DNA from: Undibacterium umbellatum
Lineage (GTDB): Bacteria; Pseudomonadota; Gammaproteobacteria; Burkholderiales; Burkholderiaceae_D
DNA: 64,000 nt
NCBI RefSeq assembly: GCF_014284125.1
Contig: NZ_JACOFX010000001.1
Location: 434,001 to 498,000, forward strand
Direction of reading: 5' to 3'
The notes under the pieces: model-generated
The model's database searches: none
Told to the model about the DNA's origin: nothing
What the model saw: only the letters and a program-made list of their open reading frames with translations
Program-made: the position numbers and the translations under genes
In this document: piece by piece, positions 56,948-64,000 of the stretch
How the letters are laid out: every line of letters begins with the position of its first letter
How positions within the stretch are numbered: position 1 is the first letter of the stretch

Positions 56948-57502
56948 TTAAGCCACCATTTCCAGCGAGACCTCAGCATCTTTTGCTTTTTTTGTTTTAC
57001 CTGCCCTTGACGGGACGTGGCACAAACCACATGCATAATCATCATGCAAATCCAGACTATGTGCAACAAAATGCCCACCACATTTGCAACATTTTGCAAA
57101 ACTCAGCATTTTTCCTTCAAAGAAGCGAACCAGAGTCCAGGCACGTGTCAGAGACAATACTGGCTCCTCACCCGCTGGCACTGGAAATTGCTCCAAGTAT
57201 AGGCGATATGCCTTGATGACGGCCTCGATGCCAGTCACTCCCGCATGTTCGCGCAAATATTTATGAATATTCATAAACAGGGAAGAATGAATATTTGGCT
57301 GCCAGGTAACAAACCAGTCAGCAGAAAAAGGCAACATGCCTTTTGGTGGAGATACCCCCTTCAATTCCTTGTATATCTTCAGCAGACGCTCACGCGACAA
57401 GGAAGTCTCAGATTCCAGCAATTGCAATCTGGCACCCAGATTGACCAATTCAATTGCCAGTTGAATTTCGTGAGCTTCGTTTACTACGCTTTTGCTTGCC
57501 AT
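56948..57502 (-). CDS. flhC: Flagellar master regulator subunit FlhC
   Basis: FlhC is the zinc-binding subunit of FlhD4C2, which activates class II flagellar promoters. The protein is about 184 residues. The C-terminal zinc-binding cysteines lie in AKCCKCGGHFVAH and DDYACGLCHVPSRAG. The N-terminal half has EIQLAIELVNLGARLQLLES. I chose ATG 57502 (MASKSVVNE), with GGAG upstream. The gene follows flhD by 38 bases. Confidence 0.96.
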   Translation of the reverse strand: MASKSVVNEAHEIQLAIELVNLGARLQLLESETSLSRERLLKIYKELKGVSPPKGMLPFSADWFVTWQPNIHSSLFMNIHKYLREHAGVTGIEAVIKAYRLYLEQFPVPAGEEPVLSLTRAWTLVRFFEGKMLSFAKCCKCGGHFVAHSLDLHDDYACGLCHVPSRAGKTKKAKDAEVSLEMVA

Positions 57503-57540
57503 GATTTTTCTCCGTCCGCTTCGATTCAATGCCCGACAAA

Positions 57541-57858
57541 TTAATGGATTTCTTCAACTGGCTGACCAGCCATCAAAATCGCAGCATGGGAATGCGCAAG
57601 AGCACGTTCCTTGTTGTAATTTGTCAACATACACAAAATCGAGCTATCTTCAAAGCGGAAGCGCGCCAACATCATATTGGAGCCAGCCAATTTCAAAATC
57701 TGGGCGTTATTCAAACCTTCGATCAGGTCTGCAATTTCCTTACCGATACCCAAACGGAAAATAGCGGTCGCTTTATCAGCGCGAATCATTTGTTGTGCCA
57801 ACATCAAATAACTCAAATTGGCATCCCGAATCTCGGCCATCATATCGTTCTGCGTCAT
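57541..57858 (-). CDS. flhD: Flagellar master regulator subunit FlhD
   Basis: FlhD is the DNA-binding partner of FlhC. The 105-residue protein matches the family over its whole length (IRDANLSYLMLAQQMIRADK, AIFRLGIGKEIADLIEGLNN). ATG at 57858 (MTQNDMM) has an excellent GGAGGGTGAG site. The in-frame extension to 58020 is leader. It is the first gene of the leftward motility block, with a long structured upstream region. Confidence 0.96.
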   Translation of the reverse strand: MTQNDMMAEIRDANLSYLMLAQQMIRADKATAIFRLGIGKEIADLIEGLNNAQILKLAGSNMMLARFRFEDSSILCMLTNYNKERALAHSHAAILMAGQPVEEIH

Positions 57859-58263
57859 TTTCTCACCCTCCAGTTTGTAATCAGCGGCATGTTTGCGTTG
57901 CCAGTGAGATACATTGTGCAGGCTGTGGAAAAGCGGCTGTATAAGCGAGAATCCGTATTTAAACCAAGAATAAAACGAAGGCATGCCGTAGGAAAATATC
58001 CTACAGGCACATTTAGACATCTACAAAACTAAATTTCGTAGAAAACTGATTTTTATTTTTCGGATCAGCAAAATTGGCCAATTCAAAAAACATCAATGAA
58101 AACAATTACTTACGTAAAAAACGAGGTTTTACTTCATCGCCTTACAATCATTAACGGCAGCACTTTAGAAAACTTTAGGGAAAATTTAAAAATATTTTCG
58201 ATTTATTTTCATACCCTCGTAACGGCAACAAATTGTGAAAACTTTAGGGTTGGGATCAAAAAA
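57859..58263. promoter_or_regulatory. flhDC upstream region
   Basis: This 405-base AT-rich region between flhD and the dnaQ terminator has no gene. It carries two copies of a duplicated element (58152-58180 and 58220-58249) and a partial third GAAAACT at 58041-58047. Master-regulator promoters usually integrate many inputs. These repeats are candidate binding sites. Confidence 0.5.
58152..58249. repeat. Duplicated element in the flhDC promoter region
   Basis: TAACGGCA followed after 8-9 bases by GAAAACTTTAGGG occurs at 58152-58180 and again at 58220-58249, 68-69 bases apart. The 13-base core is identical in both copies, and a 7-base part recurs nearer to flhD. Spacing close to six and a half helical turns suggests binding sites on roughly opposite faces of the DNA or separate dimers. 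Confidence 0.55.
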
Positions 58264-58309
58264 AACTCAAAAAAAAATCACCTGTTTGCAACAAGTGATC
58301 TTTTTTGAG
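58264..58309 (-). terminator. Terminator after dnaQ
   Basis: ATCAC-TGTT pairs with AACA-GTGAT around TGC (58276-58298), flanked by an A run and a T run that extend the pairing (ACTC...GAGT). On the minus strand it ends the dnaQ message and protects the flhDC promoter from readthrough. Confidence 0.8.
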
Positions 58310-58394
58310 TCATTTAGATGGCTATTAAAGCTAGCAATTCTTATATTTATTGCTCTTTATGCATTTCTTTAAAAGCAATATTTACCATTATTTC

Positions 58395-59099
58395 CTACAC
58401 AGTCGTGCGCCAGATGCATTTATCCTTGATTTGCTTATCCAGACCTGACAACAGGGCTTCATGTTCCCCCATCTCTTCATCCGTTGCCATCAAGACTGCA
58501 ATCTCTCCCACTGGCATATCAAAGGTGACGACCTCCTGCTTTGGGGCGTCATCTTCCTCAATATCGATCTCAAAACTATTTTGCCCGCGCGACATTGCCA
58601 GAAAAACATCTGCCAACAATTCAGCATCCAGCAAAGCGCCATGCAATTTGCGGTGCGAGTTTGAAATTTCATAGCGGGTACAGAGTGCATCTAGAGAATT
58701 GCGCTTTCCAGGATGCAATTCCTTAGCCTGCACCAGGGTATCTACAATGCTGGGGCAATATTCAGTCAGCACTGGCAAATTCAGGCGCGTGAGCTCTGCA
58801 TTCAAGAAGCCGACGTCAAAGGGTGCATTATGGATAATGATTTCCGCACCCTTGATATAGCTACAGAACTCTTCAACCACTTCGGCAAACTTGGGCTTAT
58901 CGCTTAAAAACTCTGTCGTTAAGCCGTGAACTGCCAGCGCGCCTTCTTCAGAATCACGCTCAGGATTGATATAGCGATGGAAATTATTACCAGTCAGCTT
59001 ACGATTAATTAATTCTACACAGCCAATTTCTATGATTCGGTCGCCATTGCGTGCATTTAAACCTGTGGTTTCGGTATCGAGGACTAGTTGCCTACGCAT
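58395..59099 (-). CDS. dnaQ: DNA polymerase III epsilon subunit (proofreading exonuclease)
   Basis: DnaQ is the 3'-5' proofreading exonuclease of the replicative polymerase. The 234-residue protein has the DEDDh residues: Asp8 and Glu10 in LVLDTETTGL, HNAPFDVGFLNAEL, and HGALLDAELLADVF. The C-terminus (KQIKDKCIWRTTV) matches proteobacterial epsilon subunits with the tail that binds the alpha subunit. It is monocistronic, downstream of tilS on the same strand. Confidence 0.95.
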   Translation of the reverse strand: MRRQLVLDTETTGLNARNGDRIIEIGCVELINRKLTGNNFHRYINPERDSEEGALAVHGLTTEFLSDKPKFAEVVEEFCSYIKGAEIIIHNAPFDVGFLNAELTRLNLPVLTEYCPSIVDTLVQAKELHPGKRNSLDALCTRYEISNSHRKLHGALLDAELLADVFLAMSRGQNSFEIDIEEDDAPKQEVVTFDMPVGEIAVLMATDEEMGEHEALLSGLDKQIKDKCIWRTTV

Positions 59100-59132
59100 A
59101 TTGAATATTCCTATAAGACGACAATACTTAAT

Positions 59133-60524
59133 TTAATCAAAAACCCAGCGCAGGGAAATACATGCGCCTGGTGCAGCCTGGCAAAACCGGCTTTGCATGC
59201 CTACGCCGGCAGCAAACAGTAAATCCTGGCCTATCGAGACATAGGGTAAGCGTTCCCGCTGCCAGAATGGTATGCGCAAAGACTGAAAATGACTCTTCAT
59301 GTCGCGGGTCGAACGGTTTTCTGCCAACTTTAATCGCTCTCCTCCCCTGCGTAAATGCAGGGAAAGCGCCTGCGACTGCAACCAGGATGCTTCCAGACCA
59401 TGAACACTCTGGTCAAAATAAAGGCTACCAGCAAACTCAGGGAAATGAATATACGCCTGCCCCTGCCAGACAAACTCCTGCAAACGACCTTCCTCTGCCA
59501 CTTCAGCTTGTTGATCTGATAAATAGACAGTGTCTTTATAGCGGTGTATGGCGATAGTATCGTGATGCACTGTAATACGTGCATCTTCACGCCCATCAAA
59601 CAGCTGGCTTTGCATTTCTTGCAAGCGCGAGGTCGTTGGCATGCGCACACCAGCCCTGGAAAACCAGTAGCGGAACAAATTGTCCCTGCGTGCAGGACTC
59701 AGTGCTCGCATGGCAGCAATTGCGAGGCCAGTCTCATACGTGCAATTGACAAAATCCTGCTGAGCAACTTCCAGCAGCAAATCTTGTGCCGCCTGAAAAT
59801 GGGTAGCAGAACGCGCGATGCGCTCCGAATAACCGGGTGATAAAGCTTCAAGCACCGGCATTACACTGTGGCGTATGGCATTGCGCAGATAGCGCTGGTC
59901 AGTATTGGATTCATCTTCGATGTAGTTTAAACCCTGCTGACTCGCATAAGCTTCCAGTGTGCTTCGTTTTTCGGTCAGCAGAGGCCGCCCCAGCATGACT
60001 TCATCATGGCCAAACAAATTGGGTGCACGATGACAAACATCCATACCCGACATGCCAGCTACGCCGCTGCCGCGTAACAACTGCAATAACAGAGTTTCAG
60101 CCTGGTCATCCTGATGATGAGCAGCCAGGATTAATGGAGTACCTGTATTTTTTGACATTCGCCCCAACGCCAGGTAGCGCCCCTTACGCGCAGACGCCTC
60201 CACACCATCGCCGCTATCGCGGCTAACCTGTATGCATTCAGATTGAAAGCTGATGCCAGCGGCAACACAGCTGGCCCGGCAGTGCTCGAGCCAGGCGTCG
60301 GCATTGGAACTCAGGCCGTGGTGCACATGAAAGGCAAACAGGGGGATATCGCTGCGGCGGCAGTAATTCATCGCCAGGGATAGCAAAACCGTGGAATCCA
60401 GTCCGCCGCTATAAGCTACAGCGACGCCATTTTGCAGCTTTCCTTCACAGAAATCAGCAATAATGGCATCGAGTTTTTTTGAGAATGTTTGCTCAAGACC
60501 TGAGCAATGTTGATCTGACCTCAT
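59133..60524 (-). CDS. tilS: tRNA(Ile)-lysidine synthetase
   Basis: TilS adds lysine to C34 of tRNA-Ile(CAU), changing decoding to AUA. The 463-residue protein has the P-loop-like [32 protein letters not shown], and [20 protein letters not shown]. TilS substrate-binding and C-terminal domains follow. It overlaps accA by four bases (ATGA), a frequent pairing in betaproteobacteria. Confidence 0.96.
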   Translation of the reverse strand: MRSDQHCSGLEQTFSKKLDAIIADFCEGKLQNGVAVAYSGGLDSTVLLSLAMNYCRRSDIPLFAFHVHHGLSSNADAWLEHCRASCVAAGISFQSECIQVSRDSGDGVEASARKGRYLALGRMSKNTGTPLILAAHHQDDQAETLLLQLLRGSGVAGMSGMDVCHRAPNLFGHDEVMLGRPLLTEKRSTLEAYASQQGLNYIEDESNTDQRYLRNAIRHSVMPVLEALSPGYSERIARSATHFQAAQDLLLEVAQQDFVNCTYETGLAIAAMRALSPARRDNLFRYWFSRAGVRMPTTSRLQEMQSQLFDGREDARITVHHDTIAIHRYKDTVYLSDQQAEVAEEGRLQEFVWQGQAYIHFPEFAGSLYFDQSVHGLEASWLQSQALSLHLRRGGERLKLAENRSTRDMKSHFQSLRIPFWQRERLPYVSIGQDLLFAAGVGMQSRFCQAAPGACISLRWVFD

Positions 60525-61495
60525 TCAGCAAGTTTCGTTTCCTTAAACTTGCCATAGCTCAGTAATTTTTCATGGCGGGCAGTCAGTAAATCCTTGGTTT
60601 TCACGCCCTGGAATTGACGCAAAGTGTCAGCCAGTGCGCGTTTTACCAAGGCACACATCTGTTTTGGATCCCTGTGGGCGCCGCCCAAAGGTTCATTGAT
60701 GATCTTGTCAATCAGGCCCATAGCTTTCAATCTGTGCGCGGTCAGACCCAGCGCTTCAGCAGCATCAGATGCGCGATCAGACGTCTTCCACAGGATAGAA
60801 GCACAACCTTCCGGAGAAATCACGGAATAAGTTGCATATTGCAACATCAATACGGCATCACCTACTGCCAGCGCCAGCGCACCACCAGAACCACCTTCAC
60901 CAATAATAGTGGTGATCAGCGGCACCTTCAGCTCTGCCATAACATACAGGTTATGACCAATAGCCTCGGACTGGCCGCGCTCTTCGGCATCTATGCCTGG
61001 CCATGCGCCAGTGGTATCAACAAAAGTAAATACAGGTATATCGAATTTTTCAGCCAGCTTCATCAGGCGCATGGCCTTGCGATAGCCCTCTGGCTTGGGC
61101 ATACCGAAATTGCGCATGGCACGTTCTTTGGTATCACGACCTTTTTGGTGCCCCATGACCATACATGCCTGACCATTGAACCTTGCCAGACCGCCCACGA
61201 TGGATTGATCATCTGAAAAACTGCGGTCGCCATGCAACTCATGGAAATCAGTGAACATCTGATTGATGTAGTCCATCGTATATGGACGCTGAGGGTGGCG
61301 GGAGATTTGCGACACTTGCCACGGGGTCAACTTGGCGTAAATATCCTTTGTCAACATCTGGCTTTTCTTCGACAGCCTGTCTATTTCTTCAGAAATATCG
61401 ACTGCGGAATCATCTTGAACAAAACGCAGTTCTTCTATTTTTGTTTCCAGTTCTGCAATTGATTGTTCAAAATTTAAAAATGTCGTTTTAGTCAT
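60521..61495 (-). CDS. accA: Acetyl-CoA carboxylase carboxyltransferase alpha subunit
   Basis: AccA forms the carboxyltransferase with AccD, making malonyl-CoA for fatty acid synthesis. The 324-residue protein has [19 protein letters not shown] at the N-terminus, the core [40 protein letters not shown], and [20 protein letters not shown] with the oxyanion glycines. An AGGAGG ribosome site precedes the ATG. It is cotranscribed with tilS. Confidence 0.97.
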   Translation of the reverse strand: MTKTTFLNFEQSIAELETKIEELRFVQDDSAVDISEEIDRLSKKSQMLTKDIYAKLTPWQVSQISRHPQRPYTMDYINQMFTDFHELHGDRSFSDDQSIVGGLARFNGQACMVMGHQKGRDTKERAMRNFGMPKPEGYRKAMRLMKLAEKFDIPVFTFVDTTGAWPGIDAEERGQSEAIGHNLYVMAELKVPLITTIIGEGGSGGALALAVGDAVLMLQYATYSVISPEGCASILWKTSDRASDAAEALGLTAHRLKAMGLIDKIINEPLGGAHRDPKQMCALVKRALADTLRQFQGVKTKDLLTARHEKLLSYGKFKETKLAE

Positions 61496-61977
61496 CGTGC
61501 CTCCTTAACATCACACGAGTTGATAAAAAAATCCAATTTCATTCTGGCGCTGGCGCTGTGTTTAATTGAATCAAGTGTCGCTATGCTAAGCGTACAAAAC
61601 AAGAATTTAGATGCCTGTTTTGCAAAATTCGTATGTTTTTATAATGGACAATTAGTCCTGACGGACCAGATTAGATATCAAAACCTGCCCTGCTGTCCAG
61701 TATTCCCCGCTTTTGGCTTGCGCCAGAGCAGTAAAAATCAGCATCCAGATACCTGTTTCCATGACACAAATCCCTATAGCCCACAACTTGCATACAAGTC
61801 ACGTGACGTCACAGATTCAGTTAAAACTGAAAAATAAAGTGAAGGGAAAATGCTGTTTGTTTGTCAAACACCCATAGTCGGCAACTTATTTGATAAGATG
61901 GCGCTTTGCTTGCAAGCCAGTATAACATTGCTGCTTATATGTTCTGCCTAACCCCTATAAATCCAAGACCGAACACC
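61496..61977. other. Intergenic region upstream of accA and the TPR gene
   Basis: These 482 bases separate divergent genes and hold no convincing gene. A plus-strand frame at 61520 has only a TTG start and no ribosome site. Candidate promoter elements include TATAAT near 61640 on the plus strand and TTGTCA at 61860 upstream of the TPR gene. None is strong. Confidence 0.4.
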
Positions 61978-62997
61978 ATGCGCCACATTTTAAAGAATGT
62001 ACTTACCGTATCCAGTCTGTCCTTGTTATTGATGTCTGCCTATGCGCGCGCTGATGAGGCCGCAGATGTTGGCAAATTACTCAGGGCTGGCCAAGTAGGT
62101 GAAGCCTTGCAGAAAGTGGATGCGGCATTAGCACAGCGCCCCAAGGATGCGCAGATGCGCTTTCTCAAGGGTTTAATACTGACAGAGCAAAACAAGTCTG
62201 CGGAAGCCATCAGCATTTTCACTAAACTGACCGACGATTATCCGGAATTGCCTGAACCTTATAATAATCTGGCAGTGCTATATGCTTCATCAGGGCAATA
62301 TGACAAGGCACGTGCCGCTTTGGAAATGGCCATCAGGACCAATCCAACTTATGGCACGGCCCATGAAAACCTGGGCGATGTGTATGCCAAACTGGCAAGC
62401 CAGGCTTATGACAAGGCCTTACAGCTCGATTCTGGAAACAATACCGCCAAGCTGAAACTCACCCTGGTTAAAAATCTGGTTGGCAATACCACTGGCGGCA
62501 CCAATCCTAAAGCAGCCATGGCAGCAACAGCAGCGCCAACACCTGCTGCGCCAGTCAAGACTAATTCCGCTGCTGTTGCGGCGGCAAAACCTGAAGTTGA
62601 AACCGCCAAGCCAGAACCCAAAACCAAGCCCGCGCCTGTTGCTGCCACCACTGACAAATCAGAAGAAGATGTCATGAAAGCGGTAGAAAATTGGGCCAAG
62701 GCCTGGAGCAATAAAGATACCAATGCCTATCTGGGCCATTACGCAAAAGACTTTCAACCTCCAAAGGGTGAAAGCTTCAAAGCATGGGCAGAAGAACGCC
62801 GCAACAGGATAGAAGGCAAAGGCCGCATCAACGTCAAAATTGAATCATCCAAAGTCGATGTGGATGGTAATACCGCAACCGTCAAATTCCGCCAGATTTA
62901 TACATCTGATCAGTTGACTGCCAATAGCCGTAAAACCCTGCAAATGGTAAAGCAGGACGGCAAATGGCAGATCAAACAGGAGCGTGCGGGTAGCTAA
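61978..62997 (+). CDS. Periplasmic TPR protein with C-terminal NTF2-like domain
   Basis: This 339-residue protein has a signal peptide (MRHILKNVLTVSSLSLLLMS, then AYARAD), two to three tetratricopeptide repeats near residues 35-150 (DAQMRFLKGLILTEQNKSAE, LPEPYNNLAVLYASSGQYDK), and a Pro/Ala/Lys-rich linker. A C-terminal NTF2/SnoaL-like domain follows (VMKAVENWAKAWSNKDTNAY, KFRQIYTSDQLTANSRKTLQ). It is translationally coupled to an L,D-transpeptidase (one-base overlap), so a role near peptidoglycan crosslinking is inferred. Confidence 0.88.
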   Translation: MRHILKNVLTVSSLSLLLMSAYARADEAADVGKLLRAGQVGEALQKVDAALAQRPKDAQMRFLKGLILTEQNKSAEAISIFTKLTDDYPELPEPYNNLAVLYASSGQYDKARAALEMAIRTNPTYGTAHENLGDVYAKLASQAYDKALQLDSGNNTAKLKLTLVKNLVGNTTGGTNPKAAMAATAAPTPAAPVKTNSAAVAAAKPEVETAKPEPKTKPAPVAATTDKSEEDVMKAVENWAKAWSNKDTNAYLGHYAKDFQPPKGESFKAWAEERRNRIEGKGRINVKIESSKVDVDGNTATVKFRQIYTSDQLTANSRKTLQMVKQDGKWQIKQERAGS

Positions 62998-64000
62998 TGT
63001 TTTTCGCTGTCAATCCTGATATTCCGGCTGCTGGCAAAGTCGGAAAATTGCGTATTTTTGCTATTATTGTACTGACATGCCTGGCATATGCACTATCGCC
63101 AGCATTGGTCATGGCCAAGTCACGACCAAACAAGGTCGCGCCTGCTGAAATCAATCCAAATGCACCTGACCCGGATACCTTGCTCATTGAAGTCTATAAA
63201 AGCCTGGCTGCCAATAACTTGCAAAAGGCTCAAAGCAAGATAGATGCTTTGGTTGAAGCTTATCCACATTTTCAACTAGCCCATCTGATACAAGGCGATT
63301 TGTTGTTAATGCATACTCGCCCGGTACGCAATTTTGGCGTTGGCGCTTTGACCCAACCGGACAAATTGAAAGACCTCAGAGATGAAGCGGCAGCTCGACT
63401 ACGTTCTTACCGTGAACGCCCAGACCCCGAGCTTATCCCTAGAGTCATCCTGCAATTGCGCGACGACCAGAAACAGGCCATTGTCGTTGATGCCAAAAAA
63501 TCGCGTTTATATGTTTATGAAAATACCGGGGGCCAGCCACGTCTGGTCAACGACTTCTACATCAGCCAGGGAAAATTTGGCATCAATAAACTCAAAGAAG
63601 GTGATCAAAAAACACCCATAGGCGTGTATTACATCACCAGCCGTCTGGCTGGCGCTAAGCTGCCTAGCTTTTATGGCCCTGGCGCCCTGCCCCTGAATTA
63701 CCCCAATGAATGGGACAAATTCAATGGCCGCAATGGCTCTGGCATCTGGCTGCATGGCATGCCGCCTGAGAGTTTCAGCCGCCCACCCTTAGCATCTGAT
63801 GGCTGCGTGGTATTGACGAATCCGGATTTTTTGAAAATTTCGTCCATGGTGGACATAGGAAAAACCCCAGTCATCATTAGTGAGCAACTGGAATTTGTCA
63901 GCCGCAATAAATGGATACTTGATAGGCATCTGGCAGAAAAGCTGGTCGATGACTGGCGCATGGACATGCAAAGCCAGAATGCCAATCGCATTTTGACTAA
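62997..64000 (+). CDS. L,D-transpeptidase (YkuD family), 3' end outside window
   Basis: The reading frame starts at ATG 62997, sharing one base with the upstream stop, and stays open to the window end (334 codons visible). It begins with a membrane or signal segment (LRIFAIIVLTCLAYALS). A helical TPR-like stretch and the YkuD domain follow at about residues 160-285. The catalytic motif is IWLHGMPPESFSRPP then LASDGCVVL, with His at about 253 and Cys at about 270. Such enzymes make 3-3 peptidoglycan crosslinks or attach proteins. Confidence 0.92.
   Translation, partial: MFFAVNPDIPAAGKVGKLRIFAIIVLTCLAYALSPALVMAKSRPNKVAPAEINPNAPDPDTLLIEVYKSLAANNLQKAQSKIDALVEAYPHFQLAHLIQGDLLLMHTRPVRNFGVGALTQPDKLKDLRDEAAARLRSYRERPDPELIPRVILQLRDDQKQAIVVDAKKSRLYVYENTGGQPRLVNDFYISQGKFGINKLKEGDQKTPIGVYYITSRLAGAKLPSFYGPGALPLNYPNEWDKFNGRNGSGIWLHGMPPESFSRPPLASDGCVVLTNPDFLKISSMVDIGKTPVIISEQLEFVSRNKWILDRHLAEKLVDDWRMDMQSQNANRILT

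Noticed and set aside
61520-61837. A 105-codon frame with a hydrophobic start between accA and the TPR gene
   Set aside because: TTG start, no ribosome site, Cys-rich low-quality sequence and no family features.
1-64000. Prophage, insertion sequence, integron, CRISPR, tRNA or rRNA
   Set aside because: I saw no transposase, integrase or phage structural genes, no regularly spaced repeats and no clear cloverleaf. The only mobile-looking item is the 143-base palindromic element.

Overview
The window reads as ordinary chromosome of a betaproteobacterium. The dense TCA gene cluster (sdhCDAB-sdhE-gltA-odhAB-lpd facing a GntR regulator and mdh), the PhaR/PhaB/PhaC set, the flhDC-motAB-che layout and many protein signatures point to Burkholderiales, most likely Oxalobacteraceae (an Undibacterium-like organism). 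The genus is an inference from gene order and moderate GC, not from a database match. I see no tRNA, rRNA, prophage, insertion sequence or CRISPR array.

Layout. Positions 1-17400 form a central-carbon block. On the minus strand sdhC, sdhD, sdhA, sdhB, sdhE and gltA end at a strong terminator, followed by a structured leader, odhA, odhB, a small PspC/SHOCT protein and a truncated lpd. A minus-strand GntR/UTRA regulator lies upstream of sdh. It diverges from mdh across a 350-base gap with a perfect 20-base palindrome and a TTGACA promoter. A CitE-like lyase, a small secreted protein and acnA follow mdh on the plus strand. Positions 17500-29700 hold a small membrane protein, a metC-like lyase, a secreted hydrolase, rimO, the PHA genes phaC-phaB-phaR (with a 143-base imperfect palindromic element between phaB and phaR), pgeF, rluD, bamD and yaaA. 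Positions 29700-43600 hold a PIN-domain protein, a detached cheZ-cheA pair, selO, msrB, yciB, bolA, a parvulin-type isomerase, a periplasmic binding protein, purL and a GT39 glycosyltransferase.

Positions 43700-58000 form a motility block transcribed leftwards: flhD, flhC, a membrane-anchored methyltransferase, motA, motB, a compact CheZ-like protein, cheY, cheA, cheW, a methyl-accepting protein, cheR, cheD, cheB, a second cheY and a degenerate EAL-HDOD protein. The master regulator, stator and signalling genes are therefore together. The canonical CheZ lies 14 kb away beside a second CheA that has no visible P2 domain. The last 6 kb carry dnaQ, tilS and accA on the minus strand, then a TPR protein coupled to an L,D-transpeptidase cut by the window end.

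The most interesting items are the methyltransferase placed between flhDC and motAB, the two CheZ-type proteins in separate contexts, the structured odhA leader, the duplicated element upstream of flhDC, and the palindromic element in the pha region.
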